Source: Sphingobacteriales bacterium (GTDB lineage: Bacteria > Bacteroidota > Bacteroidia > Chitinophagales > UBA2359). Taken from it: a stretch of DNA of 64,000 bases. Shown here in pieces: positions 16,993 to 26,663 of this stretch. The position numbers and the translations under genes were made by a program. Under the pieces are notes generated by a model. That model saw only the letters and a program-made list of their open reading frames with translations. It made no database searches and was not told the origin of the DNA. The first letter of the stretch is position 1; every line of letters starts with the position of its first letter. The stretch lies in NCBI GenBank assembly GCA_016706405.1, contig JADJJT010000003.1:496001-560000 (forward strand), written 5' to 3'.

Positions 16993-19524
16993 ATGGAAGG
17001 AAGTAAATTTTCTCAGCAAGTGCGCGAAATCATCTCGTGCAGCCGCGAAGAAGCCCTTAGATTTGGGCAAGATACAATATACGTTGAACACCTGTTGTTA
17101 GGGATTCTGCGCGAACGCGATAGCAGTACCATGACAATTCTTAAAAAATTGTCGGTTGATATTGTTATGTTGCGTCATACCATTGAAGAATCAATTGGAA
17201 AACAACAGACCCAACGCCGAAGCGATGCCAATACCATTCCGCTAAGCAGGCAAGTTGAGCGCGTATTGAAACTAACCGCTTTAGAGGCCAAATCGTTGGC
17301 CAGCAGTACCATTGATACCGAGCACCTAATGCTATCTATACTAAAAAACAAAGAAAGTATTGCCTCGCAAATATTGTTACAATTTGATGTGGATTATGAT
17401 ACTTTTTTGAATCAACTAAATTTAGCCGGCTGGGTGCAAAACCAATTCTCGAACGAGCAAGACGATGAATTAGACGAGCAACGTGGCTACTCGCAACAAC
17501 GCAACAAACAAGCTACTAAATCGCTAACGCCCGTACTCGATAATTTTGGCCGCGACATTACCCGCCTAGCCGAAGAAGGTAAACTTGACCCCATTGTAGG
17601 CCGCGAGATTGAAATTGAACGCGTATCGCAAATTTTAAGCCGCCGCAAAAAAAATAATCCCATTTTAATTGGCGAACCCGGCGTAGGAAAAACCGCCATC
17701 GTAGAAGGTTTGGCTTTGCGCATTATACAACGCAAAGTATCGCGCGTGTTATACGATAAGCGCATTGTTATGCTTGACTTGGCTGCGCTGGTAGCCGGCA
17801 CCAAATATCGTGGGCAGTTTGAAGAGCGCATCAAAACAATTATGACCGAGTTAGAAAAAAACCGCGACGTAATATTGTTTATAGACGAAATTCATACTAT
17901 TGTTGGCGCAGGCGGCGCAACAGGCTCGCTCGACGCTTCTAATATTTTTAAACCAGCCTTAGCCCGCGGCGAACTGCAATGTATTGGGGCCAGCACCTTA
18001 GACGAATACCGACAATACATAGAAAAAGATGGCGCCCTTGACCGCCGTTTTCAAAAGGTAATGATTGAACCACCTTCAATTGAAGACTCGATTATTATAA
18101 TTGAACGCATAAAAGATAAATACGAAGATTACCACAATGTATCTTATACCGAAGCTGCCGTTAAAGCTTGCGTAACATTAAGCGCAAGATATATAACCGA
18201 CCGTTTTCTTCCGGATAAAGCAATTGATGTTTTAGACGAAGTTGGCGCGCGTGTGCATCTTAAAAACATACACGTACCCAGCAATATCATCGAACTCGAA
18301 GAAAAAATTGAACAAATTAAGGTGCAAAAAAACTTAGTAGTGCGCGGGCAACGCTACGAAGAGGCAGCCCAACTGCGGGACGATGAGAAAAAATTGACTG
18401 CCATGCTTGAAAATGCCAAAAAAGAATGGGAAGAAGAATCAAAAACCCGTCGCTACCGCGTTGATGAAGAAGATATTGCCGAAGTAGTAGCCATGATGAC
18501 GGGTATTCCGGTAAAACGAGTAGCTCAAAGCGAAAGCAATAAACTGCTTACAATGCAAGCTGATTTAAAAACAGTAATCATTGGTCAAGACGATGCCGTT
18601 GGCAAAGTAGCCAAAGCCATACAACGCAACCGTGTAGGACTAAAAGACCCTCGAAAACCCATAGGCTCGTTCATATTTTTAGGCCCAACCGGCGTAGGCA
18701 AAACCGAGCTGGCCAAAGCACTTGCCCGCTATATGTTCGATAGCGATGATGCTTTAGTACGTATTGATATGAGCGAATATATGGAAAAATTTTCAATATC
18801 GAGGTTAATAGGTGCGCCTCCCGGATACGTTGGCTACGAAGAAGGTGGGCAACTTACCGAAAAAGTGCGCCGCCGCCCCTACTCGGTAATTTTACTCGAC
18901 GAAATTGAAAAAGCACATCCGGATGTGTATAATATATTGTTGCAAGTTTTAGACGACGGTCAATTAACCGATGGCTTAGGCCGTAAAATTGATTTTAAAA
19001 ACTCGCTGATTATTATGACCTCAAATATTGGCGTTCGGCAGTTAAAAGATTTTGGGCAAGGTGTAGGCTTTGTTACCAAAGCAAAAGAAGATGACGAAGA
19101 TACGCATACCAAAGGCACTATAACAAAAGCACTGCGCAAAACTTTCTCGCCCGAGTTTTTAAATCGTATTGACGACGTAATTATATTTAACGCCTTAGGC
19201 AAAGACGAAATTTTGCAAATTATACAAATTGCCCTGCGCAACTTATACCAACGTATAGAAACCTTAGGCTACCACTTAGAATTAAGCGAGGCAGCCAAAG
19301 ATTTACTTGCCGAAAAAGGCTTCGACCCGCAATACGGCGCACGCCCACTGCACCGCGCCATTCAAAAATATATTGAAGACCCCCTTGCCGAAGAGCTTCT
19401 TAACCAACTGCCGCAAGGAACAACCCTGATTATTGATTTAGACGAAGATAAAAAAGTAGTCGTTCGCCGGCAATCGCCTTCCAATTCTACTACTACCGAG
19501 CAGCCTGAAATTTCAAATAATTAA
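16993..19524 (+). CDS. clpC: ATP-dependent Clp protease ATP-binding subunit ClpC
   Basis: A class I HSP100 unfoldase that threads substrates into ClpP. The 843-residue protein has two Clp N repeats (residues 1-150), Walker A1 GEPGVGKT (227-234) with the arginine-finger segment RRFQKV, and a UVR-like coiled region (EEAAQLRDDEKKL) in the middle domain. Walker A2 GPTGVGKT lies near 565, with RIDMSEYMEKFSISRLIGAPPGYVGYEEGG following. The UVR motif and length distinguish ClpC from ClpB and ClpA. No clpP, mcsA/mcsB or ctsR is present nearby. Confidence 0.95.
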   Translation: MEGSKFSQQVREIISCSREEALRFGQDTIYVEHLLLGILRERDSSTMTILKKLSVDIVMLRHTIEESIGKQQTQRRSDANTIPLSRQVERVLKLTALEAKSLASSTIDTEHLMLSILKNKESIASQILLQFDVDYDTFLNQLNLAGWVQNQFSNEQDDELDEQRGYSQQRNKQATKSLTPVLDNFGRDITRLAEEGKLDPIVGREIEIERVSQILSRRKKNNPILIGEPGVGKTAIVEGLALRIIQRKVSRVLYDKRIVMLDLAALVAGTKYRGQFEERIKTIMTELEKNRDVILFIDEIHTIVGAGGATGSLDASNIFKPALARGELQCIGASTLDEYRQYIEKDGALDRRFQKVMIEPPSIEDSIIIIERIKDKYEDYHNVSYTEAAVKACVTLSARYITDRFLPDKAIDVLDEVGARVHLKNIHVPSNIIELEEKIEQIKVQKNLVVRGQRYEEAAQLRDDEKKLTAMLENAKKEWEEESKTRRYRVDEEDIAEVVAMMTGIPVKRVAQSESNKLLTMQADLKTVIIGQDDAVGKVAKAIQRNRVGLKDPRKPIGSFIFLGPTGVGKTELAKALARYMFDSDDALVRIDMSEYMEKFSISRLIGAPPGYVGYEEGGQLTEKVRRRPYSVILLDEIEKAHPDVYNILLQVLDDGQLTDGLGRKIDFKNSLIIMTSNIGVRQLKDFGQGVGFVTKAKEDDEDTHTKGTITKALRKTFSPEFLNRIDDVIIFNALGKDEILQIIQIALRNLYQRIETLGYHLELSEAAKDLLAEKGFDPQYGARPLHRAIQKYIEDPLAEELLNQLPQGTTLIIDLDEDKKVVVRRQSPSNSTTTEQPEISNN

Positions 19525-19576
19525 AGCAAAGCAAATAAATAAGATAGCAGTTCTTTTAAAAACTAATCTATTTTCC

Positions 19577-19616
19577 AAAATCCGGATGTGCCAAACTTGC
19601 CATCCGGATTTTTTAT
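19577..19616 (+). terminator. Rho-independent terminator of clpC built from two TCCGGAT copies
   Basis: A perfect 12-bp stem (19577-19588 with 19601-19612: AAAATCCGGATG / CATCCGGATTTT) has a 12-nt loop and a T-rich 3' end. It lies 52 bp after the clpC stop. Confidence 0.8.
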
Positions 19617-19810
19617 TTTATCAACCTAAGCACCTCACCTGTTTAAGAAATTTTGTAAGAATATTAACTCGAAGCACCCTAAACAATAGCCTATACGTTT
19701 TATAGATAGTTCTGCCATTAATTTATATCCGGAAGAAGACCGAACACAAATATTTTTCCCGAAATACAGCCTAATTTTGTAAATATCAAGGTCACATTTA
19801 TATTTTACTG

Positions 19811-19818
19811 TAACTTTG
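19811..19818 (+). promoter_or_regulatory. Bacteroidota -7 box (TAACTTTG) upstream of porP/sprF
   Basis: A consensus -7 box 82 bp before the porP/sprF-like start, preceded by a T-rich tract. The rest of the 376-bp gap after clpC holds its terminator and one further TCCGGA near 19728. Confidence 0.5.
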
Positions 19819-19900
19819 TCAGCATCAATTAATTAATTAATTACAGCGGCGCAACTACAACTCAACAACCATAAACAAAATACCAAACAGTTAGCTAATT

Positions 19901-20929
19901 ATGTGTTATGCTTTTTACAAAACAACAAAAACAATTATAGTAACCACAGTTTGTGGTTTGCTTTTAGTTCAGTTTTTAGCGAACGGCCAAGACATCCATT
20001 ACTCGCAATTTTACACCGACTATTTGCGACTTAATCCGGCATCTGTGGGACATTTTGACGGCGATTACCGTGTGGGGGCCAACGCCCGAAGCCAGTGGGG
20101 CAGCTTTACTGTGCCATATCAAACCGTATCGGGCTATGCCGATTTTGGCGTCTATAATTCGCCTGCCGGCGACCGCCTTGGGCTGGGTCTGCGTATGCTT
20201 TATGACCAAGCCGGAGATGGCATATTAAGCACCAGCGAATTTCAGGGAGCGGTAAGTTTTCAAAAAGCATTGGGTAGTAAAGCCGCGCTATCTGCCGGAT
20301 TTGGTGCCATGTTTACCCAAAAAGCTATTAATTGGAATAAACTCTATTTTAGCTCGCAATGGAACGAAAACGATTTTAACTTAAACGCGCCAAGCGGCGA
20401 AACACCAATTGCAAACTCATTTTGGCATTTGGATTTACAAGCCGGAGCACGCTTAAACATACGCCCCAACGAAGTTTGGAATGCCTATATTTCGGGGGCG
20501 ATTTTGCATTTAAACAAACCCGCAACTTCGTTTTTTAATGCCGACAATCAAATGGGCATCAGACCGTTAATTGCCGCGGGAGCAAATTTTGAGCTTGGGC
20601 AACTTAGTTTTGACCCCGCCTTATGCTTTACCACCCAAAAAAAAGCATCCGAATTTTTAATTGGCAGTAATGTAAGTTGGCTATTAAGCAGCACCGGCCC
20701 AAAACATACAATACGGGCGCACGCCGGCGCATGGTATAGGTTAAAAGATGCAGCCGTTGCCTTAGTGGGCGTTGAATACAACCGGTACCGCATATTATTT
20801 AGTTGCGATATAACACTTAGCTCGCTGCAACCATACAACAAAGGCCGCGGCGGCCCCGAAATTTCAATTGTGCACGTTGGCAGTTTTAACCGGCAGCCAA
20901 GCAAAAAAATATATTGCCCAAGGTTTTAA
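19901..20929 (+). CDS. PorP/SprF family type IX secretion system outer-membrane protein
   Basis: A 342-residue protein with a signal peptide ending near GQDIHYSQFYTDYLRLNPASVGHFDGDYRVG, the diagnostic opening of PorP/SprF proteins. That block is followed by NARSQWGSF and alternating beta strands of a barrel (GLGLRMLYDQAGDG, SAGFGAMFTQKAINW). SprF is needed for secretion of gliding adhesin SprB, and PorP for T9SS export. Paralogues are numerous in Bacteroidota and usually pair with a large adhesin, which is not seen here. Its 3' end is close to the glycosylase gene (25 bp before the preferred start). Confidence 0.9.
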   Translation: MCYAFYKTTKTIIVTTVCGLLLVQFLANGQDIHYSQFYTDYLRLNPASVGHFDGDYRVGANARSQWGSFTVPYQTVSGYADFGVYNSPAGDRLGLGLRMLYDQAGDGILSTSEFQGAVSFQKALGSKAALSAGFGAMFTQKAINWNKLYFSSQWNENDFNLNAPSGETPIANSFWHLDLQAGARLNIRPNEVWNAYISGAILHLNKPATSFFNADNQMGIRPLIAAGANFELGQLSFDPALCFTTQKKASEFLIGSNVSWLLSSTGPKHTIRAHAGAWYRLKDAAVALVGVEYNRYRILFSCDITLSSLQPYNKGRGGPEISIVHVGSFNRQPSKKIYCPRF

Positions 20930-20954
20930 TTTTTTAGTTTTTGCTTCATCATTT

Positions 20955-21578
20955 ATGCCAACGCCCTTAGCAAGCATACAAGCACATTTAGCTGACGTCG
21001 ACCCCGTAATGAGCAAAATTATTGCCAACCACACCATTAAGTACGAGCCAACAAATTATCAAATTTTGCACGAACTTATGAGTGGCATTATTGGCCAGCA
21101 ATTATCCGGAAAAGCAGCTTTGGCTATCGAAAAAAAATATTTAGCCCTTTACGACGGTTTTTTTCCTACAACCGCGCAGGTGTTAAATACGCCAATTACT
21201 ACCCTCCGAACAGCTGGCCTGTCGAATGCAAAAGCGCAGTACCTGCAAAATATTGCCGCCTATTGGGAGGAAAACCACCTGCATAAAACTAATTTCGAAG
21301 CCTTAACCGACCACGAAATTTTACAACTGCTTACCCCAATTAAAGGCGTAGGCACCTGGACGGTTCAAATGTTGCTGATGTTTACCTTGTTTCGCGAAGA
21401 TGTGCTACCCGTGCTTGACCTCGGCATTCGCAAAGCAATGGCTTTACATTACCAGCTTAACCTTAACCAGCCCCAACGCAGCCTTGCCCAAGCTATGGAA
21501 ACTATTGCCGAACCCTGGAAACCCTACCGAAGCATAGCCAGCCGTTACCTTTGGCGCTCGTTAGACGACAAAAAATAA
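20955..21578 (+). CDS. DNA-3-methyladenine glycosylase II-like (HhH-GPD)
   Basis: A base-excision repair glycosylase that removes alkylated purines from DNA. The 207-residue protein has ELMSGIIGQQLSGKAA (residues 40-55), the helix-hairpin-helix LTPIKGVGTWT (126-136) and the catalytic Asp D155 in LPVLDLGIRK, matching AlkA/MAG-type enzymes without the AlkA N-terminal domain. An ATG at 20868 would overlap porP/sprF by 62 bp and add 29 residues unlike the family, so 20955 is preferred. Confidence 0.87.
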   Translation: MPTPLASIQAHLADVDPVMSKIIANHTIKYEPTNYQILHELMSGIIGQQLSGKAALAIEKKYLALYDGFFPTTAQVLNTPITTLRTAGLSNAKAQYLQNIAAYWEENHLHKTNFEALTDHEILQLLTPIKGVGTWTVQMLLMFTLFREDVLPVLDLGIRKAMALHYQLNLNQPQRSLAQAMETIAEPWKPYRSIASRYLWRSLDDKK

Positions 21579-21739
21579 AAGTAATTACACCGACAAGTAA
21601 TATTTTTGTTCAAAAAGAATTCAGAATATATTTATAAATTATTCAAAAAGTAATTTTTTTTAATTAAAATTTTGGCTATCCGGATAAAATTGCGTTATTT
21701 TGCCTCAAGACACAATTTTTTAATTTAAATTAGCCAGAA

Positions 21740-21838
21740 ATGAAACGTTTTGCTCTTCCTTTTTTATTAACGGGGATTTATGGCAGCGAGGCCGCTAAAA
21801 TAAAACCTGGCGACTTTATAGAACTGTATCAGTATTGA
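21740..21838 (+). CDS. Possible 32-residue peptide gene overlapping the truB 3' end
   Basis: ATG at 21740 to TGA at 21836-21838 encodes a short peptide with a hydrophobic start (FALPFLLTGIYG) and a mixed end (AAKIKPGDFIELYQY). It converges on and overlaps truB by 23 bp. A near-consensus box (TTATTTTGC) and an ATCCGGAT site lie just upstream. It may be a real small gene, a remnant of a longer one, or chance; no homologue is recognised. Confidence 0.25.
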   Translation: MKRFALPFLLTGIYGSEAAKIKPGDFIELYQY

Positions 21839-22532
21839 TATTGTTAGCTGTTATTGAGGCGTTTTGTTCTTTAATGACCTCAATAAGTTGGGGCAGTTGC
21901 CAGGCGTTGGCCAGGTCGTATTGCCCAATATGGGTGCGGCATAGTGTTGCCAAGTATGCGCCGCTTTGCAGTGCCTTGCCAAAGTCGTTGGCCAAGGCAC
22001 GTATATAAGTGCCTTTGCTACAAGTAACTGAAAAATGTACTCGCGGGATATTTATATGAGTAATTTCAAATGCGTAGATGGTAATGCGGCGTGGCTCTAC
22101 TTGTTTAACCTCGCCTTTGCGGGCACTAAGGTAAAGTTTTTTACCCTCGTGCCTTACAGCCGAAAACTGAGGTGGCATTTGCCTTTGCTGGCCTAAAAAT
22201 TGTTTAGCCGTAGCATGTATTAAATCCGGATGCAGATGCGCTATTGGGTATTCGGCATCAATATCGGTTTCGGTATCAAAAGATGGGCGGGTAGCTCCTA
22301 AATGAAACATACCTGTATAAGTTTTATCAAAATCTTGTAAGTGTTGTAGTTGTTTGGTGTATGCGCCTGTTCCTATAAGCAGCAATCCGGTAGCACGGGG
22401 GTCGAGGGTGCCGGCGTGGCCTACTTTTTTACAACGACTAACTTTGCGTATTTTATTAACCACATCAAACGATGTCCAGTGTATGGGCTTATCAACTAAT
22501 AATAATTCGCCGGCTTCAAAATTAAATGGCAT
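21816..22532 (-). CDS. truB: tRNA pseudouridine(55) synthase
   Basis: TruB converts U55 in the T-loop of nearly all tRNAs to pseudouridine. The 238-residue protein has LLVDKPIHWTSFDVVNK near the start and the catalytic motif GHAGTLDPRATG with D44. RVHFSVTCSKGTYIRALANDFG is the conserved C-terminal part of the catalytic domain. No PUA domain is present, as usual in Bacteroidota. A promoter lies 33 bp upstream, so it can be expressed independently of trmB. Confidence 0.95.
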   Translation of the reverse strand: MPFNFEAGELLLVDKPIHWTSFDVVNKIRKVSRCKKVGHAGTLDPRATGLLLIGTGAYTKQLQHLQDFDKTYTGMFHLGATRPSFDTETDIDAEYPIAHLHPDLIHATAKQFLGQQRQMPPQFSAVRHEGKKLYLSARKGEVKQVEPRRITIYAFEITHINIPRVHFSVTCSKGTYIRALANDFGKALQSGAYLATLCRTHIGQYDLANAWQLPQLIEVIKEQNASITANNINTDTVL

Positions 22533-22564
22533 TGAATAGAATAATTTAGGCAGAAATTGAATTG

Positions 22565-22572
22565 CAAAGGTA
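22565..22572 (-). promoter_or_regulatory. Bacteroidota -7 box upstream of truB
   Basis: Read on the minus strand this is TACCTTTG, a consensus -7 box 33 bp before the truB start codon. Confidence 0.5.
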
Positions 22573-22626
22573 CGATAATGTTTTATGTAGTTTTTGAAAT
22601 GCTTACAACTAACAATTTACAAATAT

Positions 22627-23322
22627 TTAATTAATTGTAAAGCAGATATATTTAATGGTATCGGCACCACTTGGTCGGAGGCTTTCGTAGCGTGTAGGTA
22701 TTTGCAGGGCAGGAAATTGCTGATATAAAACGTGTTGATATAAATTATTTGTATGGGCAATAATGGCAGCTCCGGAGGTCTGCTCAAGCGTTTCGAGGGT
22801 GTATTGATATAGCGGTTCGCTGTCGGTTTTTAAGTGAAGGCGTCCTTGTGGTTGTAAAAATTGCCTGTATAGTTGTAAAAACTGGGGCGAGGTAAGCCGT
22901 TTCCGGGCTTGTGAATTAGGCAAATAGGGGTCGGGGAAAGGTATCCAAATTTCGGAAATTTCATTTTGTGCAAAAAAATGAGGCAGCAATGAAATTCCGG
23001 TTCGCAAAAAGCCCACATTGCCTAAACCTTGCTGTAGCGCTAATTTTGCCCCATGGTGGATTCGGTTTCCCTTAATATCAATACCAATAAAATTCAACTG
23101 CGGTTGCAATTTCCCCAGCGCCACTGCATACTCGCCATAGCCGCAAGCCAGCTCTAATACAATTGGTTGTTGATTATTAAAAAACGCTGAAGCCCATTTA
23201 CCTTTTAATTTTACTTCGGTTTGTTGGTGGTTTATTAAAACCGGATTTTCCCAGTTGAAATTTTGTATTACATTAGGCATCTGCCCTATTTCGGCAAATT
23301 TTTGTAGTTTGCGTTTGGCCAT
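22627..23322 (-). CDS. trmB: tRNA (guanine-N7-)-methyltransferase
   Basis: TrmB methylates G46 in the variable loop of tRNAs using S-adenosylmethionine. The 231-residue protein has the SAM-binding motif LELACGYGEYAV near residues 57-67, GIDIKGNRIHHGAK near 80, and the family-specific FPDP at residues 129-132 followed by RKRLTSPQFL. It lies 23 bp downstream of the EamA transporter gene on the same strand and 94 bp upstream of truB. Confidence 0.92.
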   Translation of the reverse strand: MAKRKLQKFAEIGQMPNVIQNFNWENPVLINHQQTEVKLKGKWASAFFNNQQPIVLELACGYGEYAVALGKLQPQLNFIGIDIKGNRIHHGAKLALQQGLGNVGFLRTGISLLPHFFAQNEISEIWIPFPDPYLPNSQARKRLTSPQFLQLYRQFLQPQGRLHLKTDSEPLYQYTLETLEQTSGAAIIAHTNNLYQHVLYQQFPALQIPTRYESLRPSGADTIKYICFTIN

Positions 23323-23345
23323 TTTAGGTAACTATGGGTTAGTAG

Positions 23346-24245
23346 TTAGGGGTTAGGGTTAGGGGCTGAGTATTTAAATTGTTTTTTTAGCCACGGATAA
23401 ATGAACACCGATAAAATAATAAGAAAAGCACCGGCGTAAAATCCGGCATTCATTTGTTCGCTGTCTTTAAAAATTAGCCATGCCAAAATTATACTATATA
23501 TAGGCTCTAAATTTACGGCCAAGGCTACCGCAAAAGCCGAAATTCGGCGCAACAAATACACATTGGCAATAAACGCATAGGTAGTGCAAGCCCATGCCAG
23601 CAATAGTAACCATGCCCAATCAGAAAGGCTTACCTGCCAAGGCCAAACCGATTTTGCCGGATTAAAGACCATAACCAAACTTAAGAGCAAAAAAACAGTG
23701 GCAACCTCGTAAAACGATAACAAAGGAGGCGGGTGATTTTGTGCCACTAATTGTTTGTTAAAAACACCAAACATGCTGCTAAAAAATCCGGCAGCTATAC
23801 CCAACAAAATACCAGCAAGGTAATCGAAAGCATACTGTGTAATTAAATACAAACCAAAAATTACACCAATTCCCAATATCACTTCAGGCCAATAAATACG
23901 GCGTTTTTGAACCATCGGCTCCATAAAACTGGTAAATAAAGTAGAACAAGATAGGCCACCTACCGCAACCGAAACATTCGATATTTTTATTGACTCGAAA
24001 AAACAAAACCAATGTAAGGCAATTAACAAACCAACTGCGCTAAATTTACCTAAATCGAGCAACGAAACTTTGCGCCAGCCTTTTGTAAAAAATAACCACA
24101 AAGCCATACCAATAGCGGCTAAACCTGTGCGGTAAACTACCAATTCGAGCGATGGGAGGGTAATAAGTTTACCCAAAATAGCCGTAAACCCCCATATAAA
24201 TACAATAAAATGTAAATGAACATAGTCGCTAAAACGAGCTTGCAT
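23346..24245 (-). CDS. EamA/DMT family transporter
   Basis: A 299-residue membrane protein with about ten hydrophobic helices arranged as two five-helix EamA repeats (LHFIVFIWGFTAILGKLI in the first; YLAGILLGIAAGFFSSMFGVF opening the second). Such drug/metabolite-type transporters export amino acids, nucleosides or other small molecules; the substrate is not evident. The start is set at MQARFSDY, 13 residues inside the longest open frame, because the earlier residues are not family-like. It heads a strand-coherent run with trmB and truB. Confidence 0.8.
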   Translation of the reverse strand: MQARFSDYVHLHFIVFIWGFTAILGKLITLPSLELVVYRTGLAAIGMALWLFFTKGWRKVSLLDLGKFSAVGLLIALHWFCFFESIKISNVSVAVGGLSCSTLFTSFMEPMVQKRRIYWPEVILGIGVIFGLYLITQYAFDYLAGILLGIAAGFFSSMFGVFNKQLVAQNHPPPLLSFYEVATVFLLLSLVMVFNPAKSVWPWQVSLSDWAWLLLLAWACTTYAFIANVYLLRRISAFAVALAVNLEPIYSIILAWLIFKDSEQMNAGFYAGAFLIILSVFIYPWLKKQFKYSAPNPNP

Positions 24246-24291
24246 AAATATTACTAGCAATGTATTTGATGGTGGACAGTACAAAAACGCA

Positions 24292-24299
24292 CAAAGGTA
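24292..24299 (-). promoter_or_regulatory. Bacteroidota -7 box upstream of the EamA gene
   Basis: Read on the minus strand this is TACCTTTG, 46 bp before the chosen EamA start. The remaining 334 bp up to infC are A/T-rich with one TCCGGATA near 24556; I found no clear infC promoter. Confidence 0.45.
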
Positions 24300-24633
24300 G
24301 GGCTTTTAGCGCGTATTTATAAAGATATAAAGAACTGTTGACAGCACAAAACCAGAATCAAACTTGCTAAGGCCATATTTTTTGTGTCTAAAATGAATTC
24401 TTTTGAACCAAAATTGATTTTTTTCGGTTTGAGCAAAAAAAATAGCCTGTAAAACACACCTTGTAAATACTATTTGCACGATATTTGCAGTTAATATTAG
24501 CTTTATAAGTAAGTTTACTTTATACTATTGATTTATTTAATTATCCATCAATTTTCCGGATAAAAAACGTTACCATTTAAAATTATTTTTTTAATAATAA
24601 CTTAAACATTTTTTTTACTAAAACCCACCTAAT

Positions 24634-25215
24634 TTGTCTCGTCCTCCAATTAACACTAATCAACCGCGCACCCCTTACAATCGCCGTTTGGTACAGCGCG
24701 AAAAAGAACCCGAACACCGACTAAATGATATGATTCGCGTACCAGAAGTGCGCTTAGTTGGCGAAAATATAGAACCCGGTATTTATTCTATTCATAAAGC
24801 CTTGGCCTTAGCCGATGAGCTTGAAGCCGACTTAGTAGAAATTGTACCCAACGCCACCCCGCCCGTTTGCCGTATAATAGATTACAACAAATTTTTGTAC
24901 GAAAAAAAGCGGAAAGAAAAAGAAATTAAAGCAAAAACAATTAAAACGGTATTAAAAGAAATTAGGTTTGGCCCAAATACCGACGAACATGATTTTGAAT
25001 TTAAAACCCGCCACGCCGAAAAATTTCTAAGAGACGAAGGAGCAAAAGTTAAAGCGACTTTGTCTTTTAAAGGCCGCGCCATTATTTATAAAGACCGAGG
25101 AGAACAATTACTGTTGCGCTTTGCCCAAGCCCTTGAAGAGGTAGGCACACCCGAAGCCCCCCCACGTTTAGAAGGTAAACGCATGTACATTATCATTACT
25201 CCCAAAAAGAAATAA
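24634..25215 (+). CDS. infC: Translation initiation factor IF-3 (TTG start)
   Basis: IF-3 binds the 30S subunit, prevents premature joining of 50S and checks the start codon and initiator tRNA. The 193-residue protein has the N-terminal domain motif RVPEVRLVGENIEPGIYSIH, a Lys-rich linker, and the C-terminal domain (KTVLKEIRFGPNTDEHDFEFKTRHAEKFL, KATLSFKGR). The only plausible start is TTG at 24634: an in-frame TAA lies 12 bp upstream and no ATG or GTG intervenes. A non-AUG start fits the known IF-3 autoregulation, where the factor represses rare-start initiation of its own mRNA. The usual downstream rpmI-rplT genes are absent. Confidence 0.95.
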   Translation: MSRPPINTNQPRTPYNRRLVQREKEPEHRLNDMIRVPEVRLVGENIEPGIYSIHKALALADELEADLVEIVPNATPPVCRIIDYNKFLYEKKRKEKEIKAKTIKTVLKEIRFGPNTDEHDFEFKTRHAEKFLRDEGAKVKATLSFKGRAIIYKDRGEQLLLRFAQALEEVGTPEAPPRLEGKRMYIIITPKKK

Positions 25216-25571
25216 AATTAGATTGCATCAATAATAAAACTGCCTTACATTTCTGCATCTTGTTCAGATAATAAACAAGCCTAAAACCAGAGACAGTTGA
25301 TTTATATTGCCAATTAAGTATCCGGATAATTTAGCCCGAAGCCACATTTTTTAAATATGGCCTAAAACAGCTAAATATCCGGATATGCTGTTTAATTCCT
25401 GTTCAAAGAAGTCTCAAAAACTATAGCCTCAATTATTTTTAGGGCTTAAACTAATAATTTAAACTCAATTTGTTTAACTTTGTTGTTTATACAATCATAC
25501 GATTAAAAGAATAATCGGTAGCCAAAAACAACCTGCTTGCCTTTTGACTACGTTTTGTTATAAAAATACCA
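25216..25571 (+). other. Intergenic region between infC and the pseudouridine synthase gene
   Basis: 356 bp with TCCGGA palindromes near 25320 and 25378, and a TAACTTTG -7 box at 25475-25482 facing the downstream gene. No ribosomal protein L35 or L20 coding sequence is present. Confidence 0.5.
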
Positions 25572-26663
25572 ATGCCCATCAACTTAAATTTTGACGAAAA
25601 TTTTGACCCCGAATTAGTAGCCCCCTACCAATCTGAAGCCGAAAACGAAACCGAACAAGACGAATCGCTGTACGAACATTACCGCGTAGTGGCCGACCCC
25701 AACCAAAAAGCATTGCGGGTCGATAAATTTCTGTCGAACAGGTTAGAGCAAAGCCGCACCCGCTTGCAATATGCCGCCGAAGCCGGAAGCCTTTGGGCAA
25801 ATGGCGAGCCAGTAAAATCGAACTACAAAGTACGCCCCGGCGATATTATAACTATTATGTTGCCTAAGGCGGTACAACATTATACCATTGAGCCCGAAGA
25901 AATACCTATAAATATTGTTTACGAAGATGAAACTCTTTTAGTTTTAGACAAGCAAGCCGGATTAGTTGTGCACCCCGGAATTGGCAATTTTAACGGCACC
26001 ATGTTGCACGCTTTAGCTTGGCATTATCAACAAACAGGCCAGTTTAACGAGCTATCGAACGAAGAACACCGCTTTGGCATGGTGCATCGCATAGATAAAG
26101 AAACATCGGGCTTATTAGTGCTGGCTAAAACCCGCACCGCACTTACCCACTTAGCACAACAGTTTTACCATCATACAGTAAATAGGCGTTATACCGCACT
26201 GGCTTGGGGCGATTTAAAAGCCGATTCGGGAACAATAAACTTACCAGTCGGCAGGCACAAAACCCTCAGAAAACTGCGCACTGTATATGCCCCCGACGAG
26301 CCATTTGGCAAACACGCCATTACACACTACTCCGTTTTAAAACGCTTTGGCTATGTAACATTAGTCGAATGTAAACTTGAAACAGGGCGAACACATCAAA
26401 TTAGGGTACATTTTCAGCACATGGGGCATCCTTTGTTTAACGACCTGTTGTATGGCGGAAACAGAGTGGCCAAAGGCACTGCTTTTACAAAATACAGGCA
26501 ATTTGTAGCTAATTGTTTTGATACCATCGAAAGACAAGCCCTCCATGCGCGGCTACTGGGTTTTGAACACCCAACAACCCACCAATGGATGGAATTTGAA
26601 TCGCAGCTACCTAATGATTTTCAAACCGTTATTAATATGTGGGATGCTTACGCACAACGATAA
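25572..26663 (+). CDS. RluA/RluD family ribosomal pseudouridine synthase
   Basis: A 363-residue enzyme that converts uridines in rRNA to pseudouridine. An acidic N-terminal extension is followed by an S4 RNA-binding domain (residues about 44-100) and the catalytic domain with HRIDKETSGLLVLAKT (D165). LVVHPGIGNFNGTMLHAL and the C-terminal GRTHQIRVHFQHMGHP are typical of the RluA/C/D family. S4 plus this length resembles RluD, which modifies helix 69 of 23S rRNA, but the target cannot be fixed from sequence. Confidence 0.9.
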   Translation: MPINLNFDENFDPELVAPYQSEAENETEQDESLYEHYRVVADPNQKALRVDKFLSNRLEQSRTRLQYAAEAGSLWANGEPVKSNYKVRPGDIITIMLPKAVQHYTIEPEEIPINIVYEDETLLVLDKQAGLVVHPGIGNFNGTMLHALAWHYQQTGQFNELSNEEHRFGMVHRIDKETSGLLVLAKTRTALTHLAQQFYHHTVNRRYTALAWGDLKADSGTINLPVGRHKTLRKLRTVYAPDEPFGKHAITHYSVLKRFGYVTLVECKLETGRTHQIRVHFQHMGHPLFNDLLYGGNRVAKGTAFTKYRQFVANCFDTIERQALHARLLGFEHPTTHQWMEFESQLPNDFQTVINMWDAYAQR

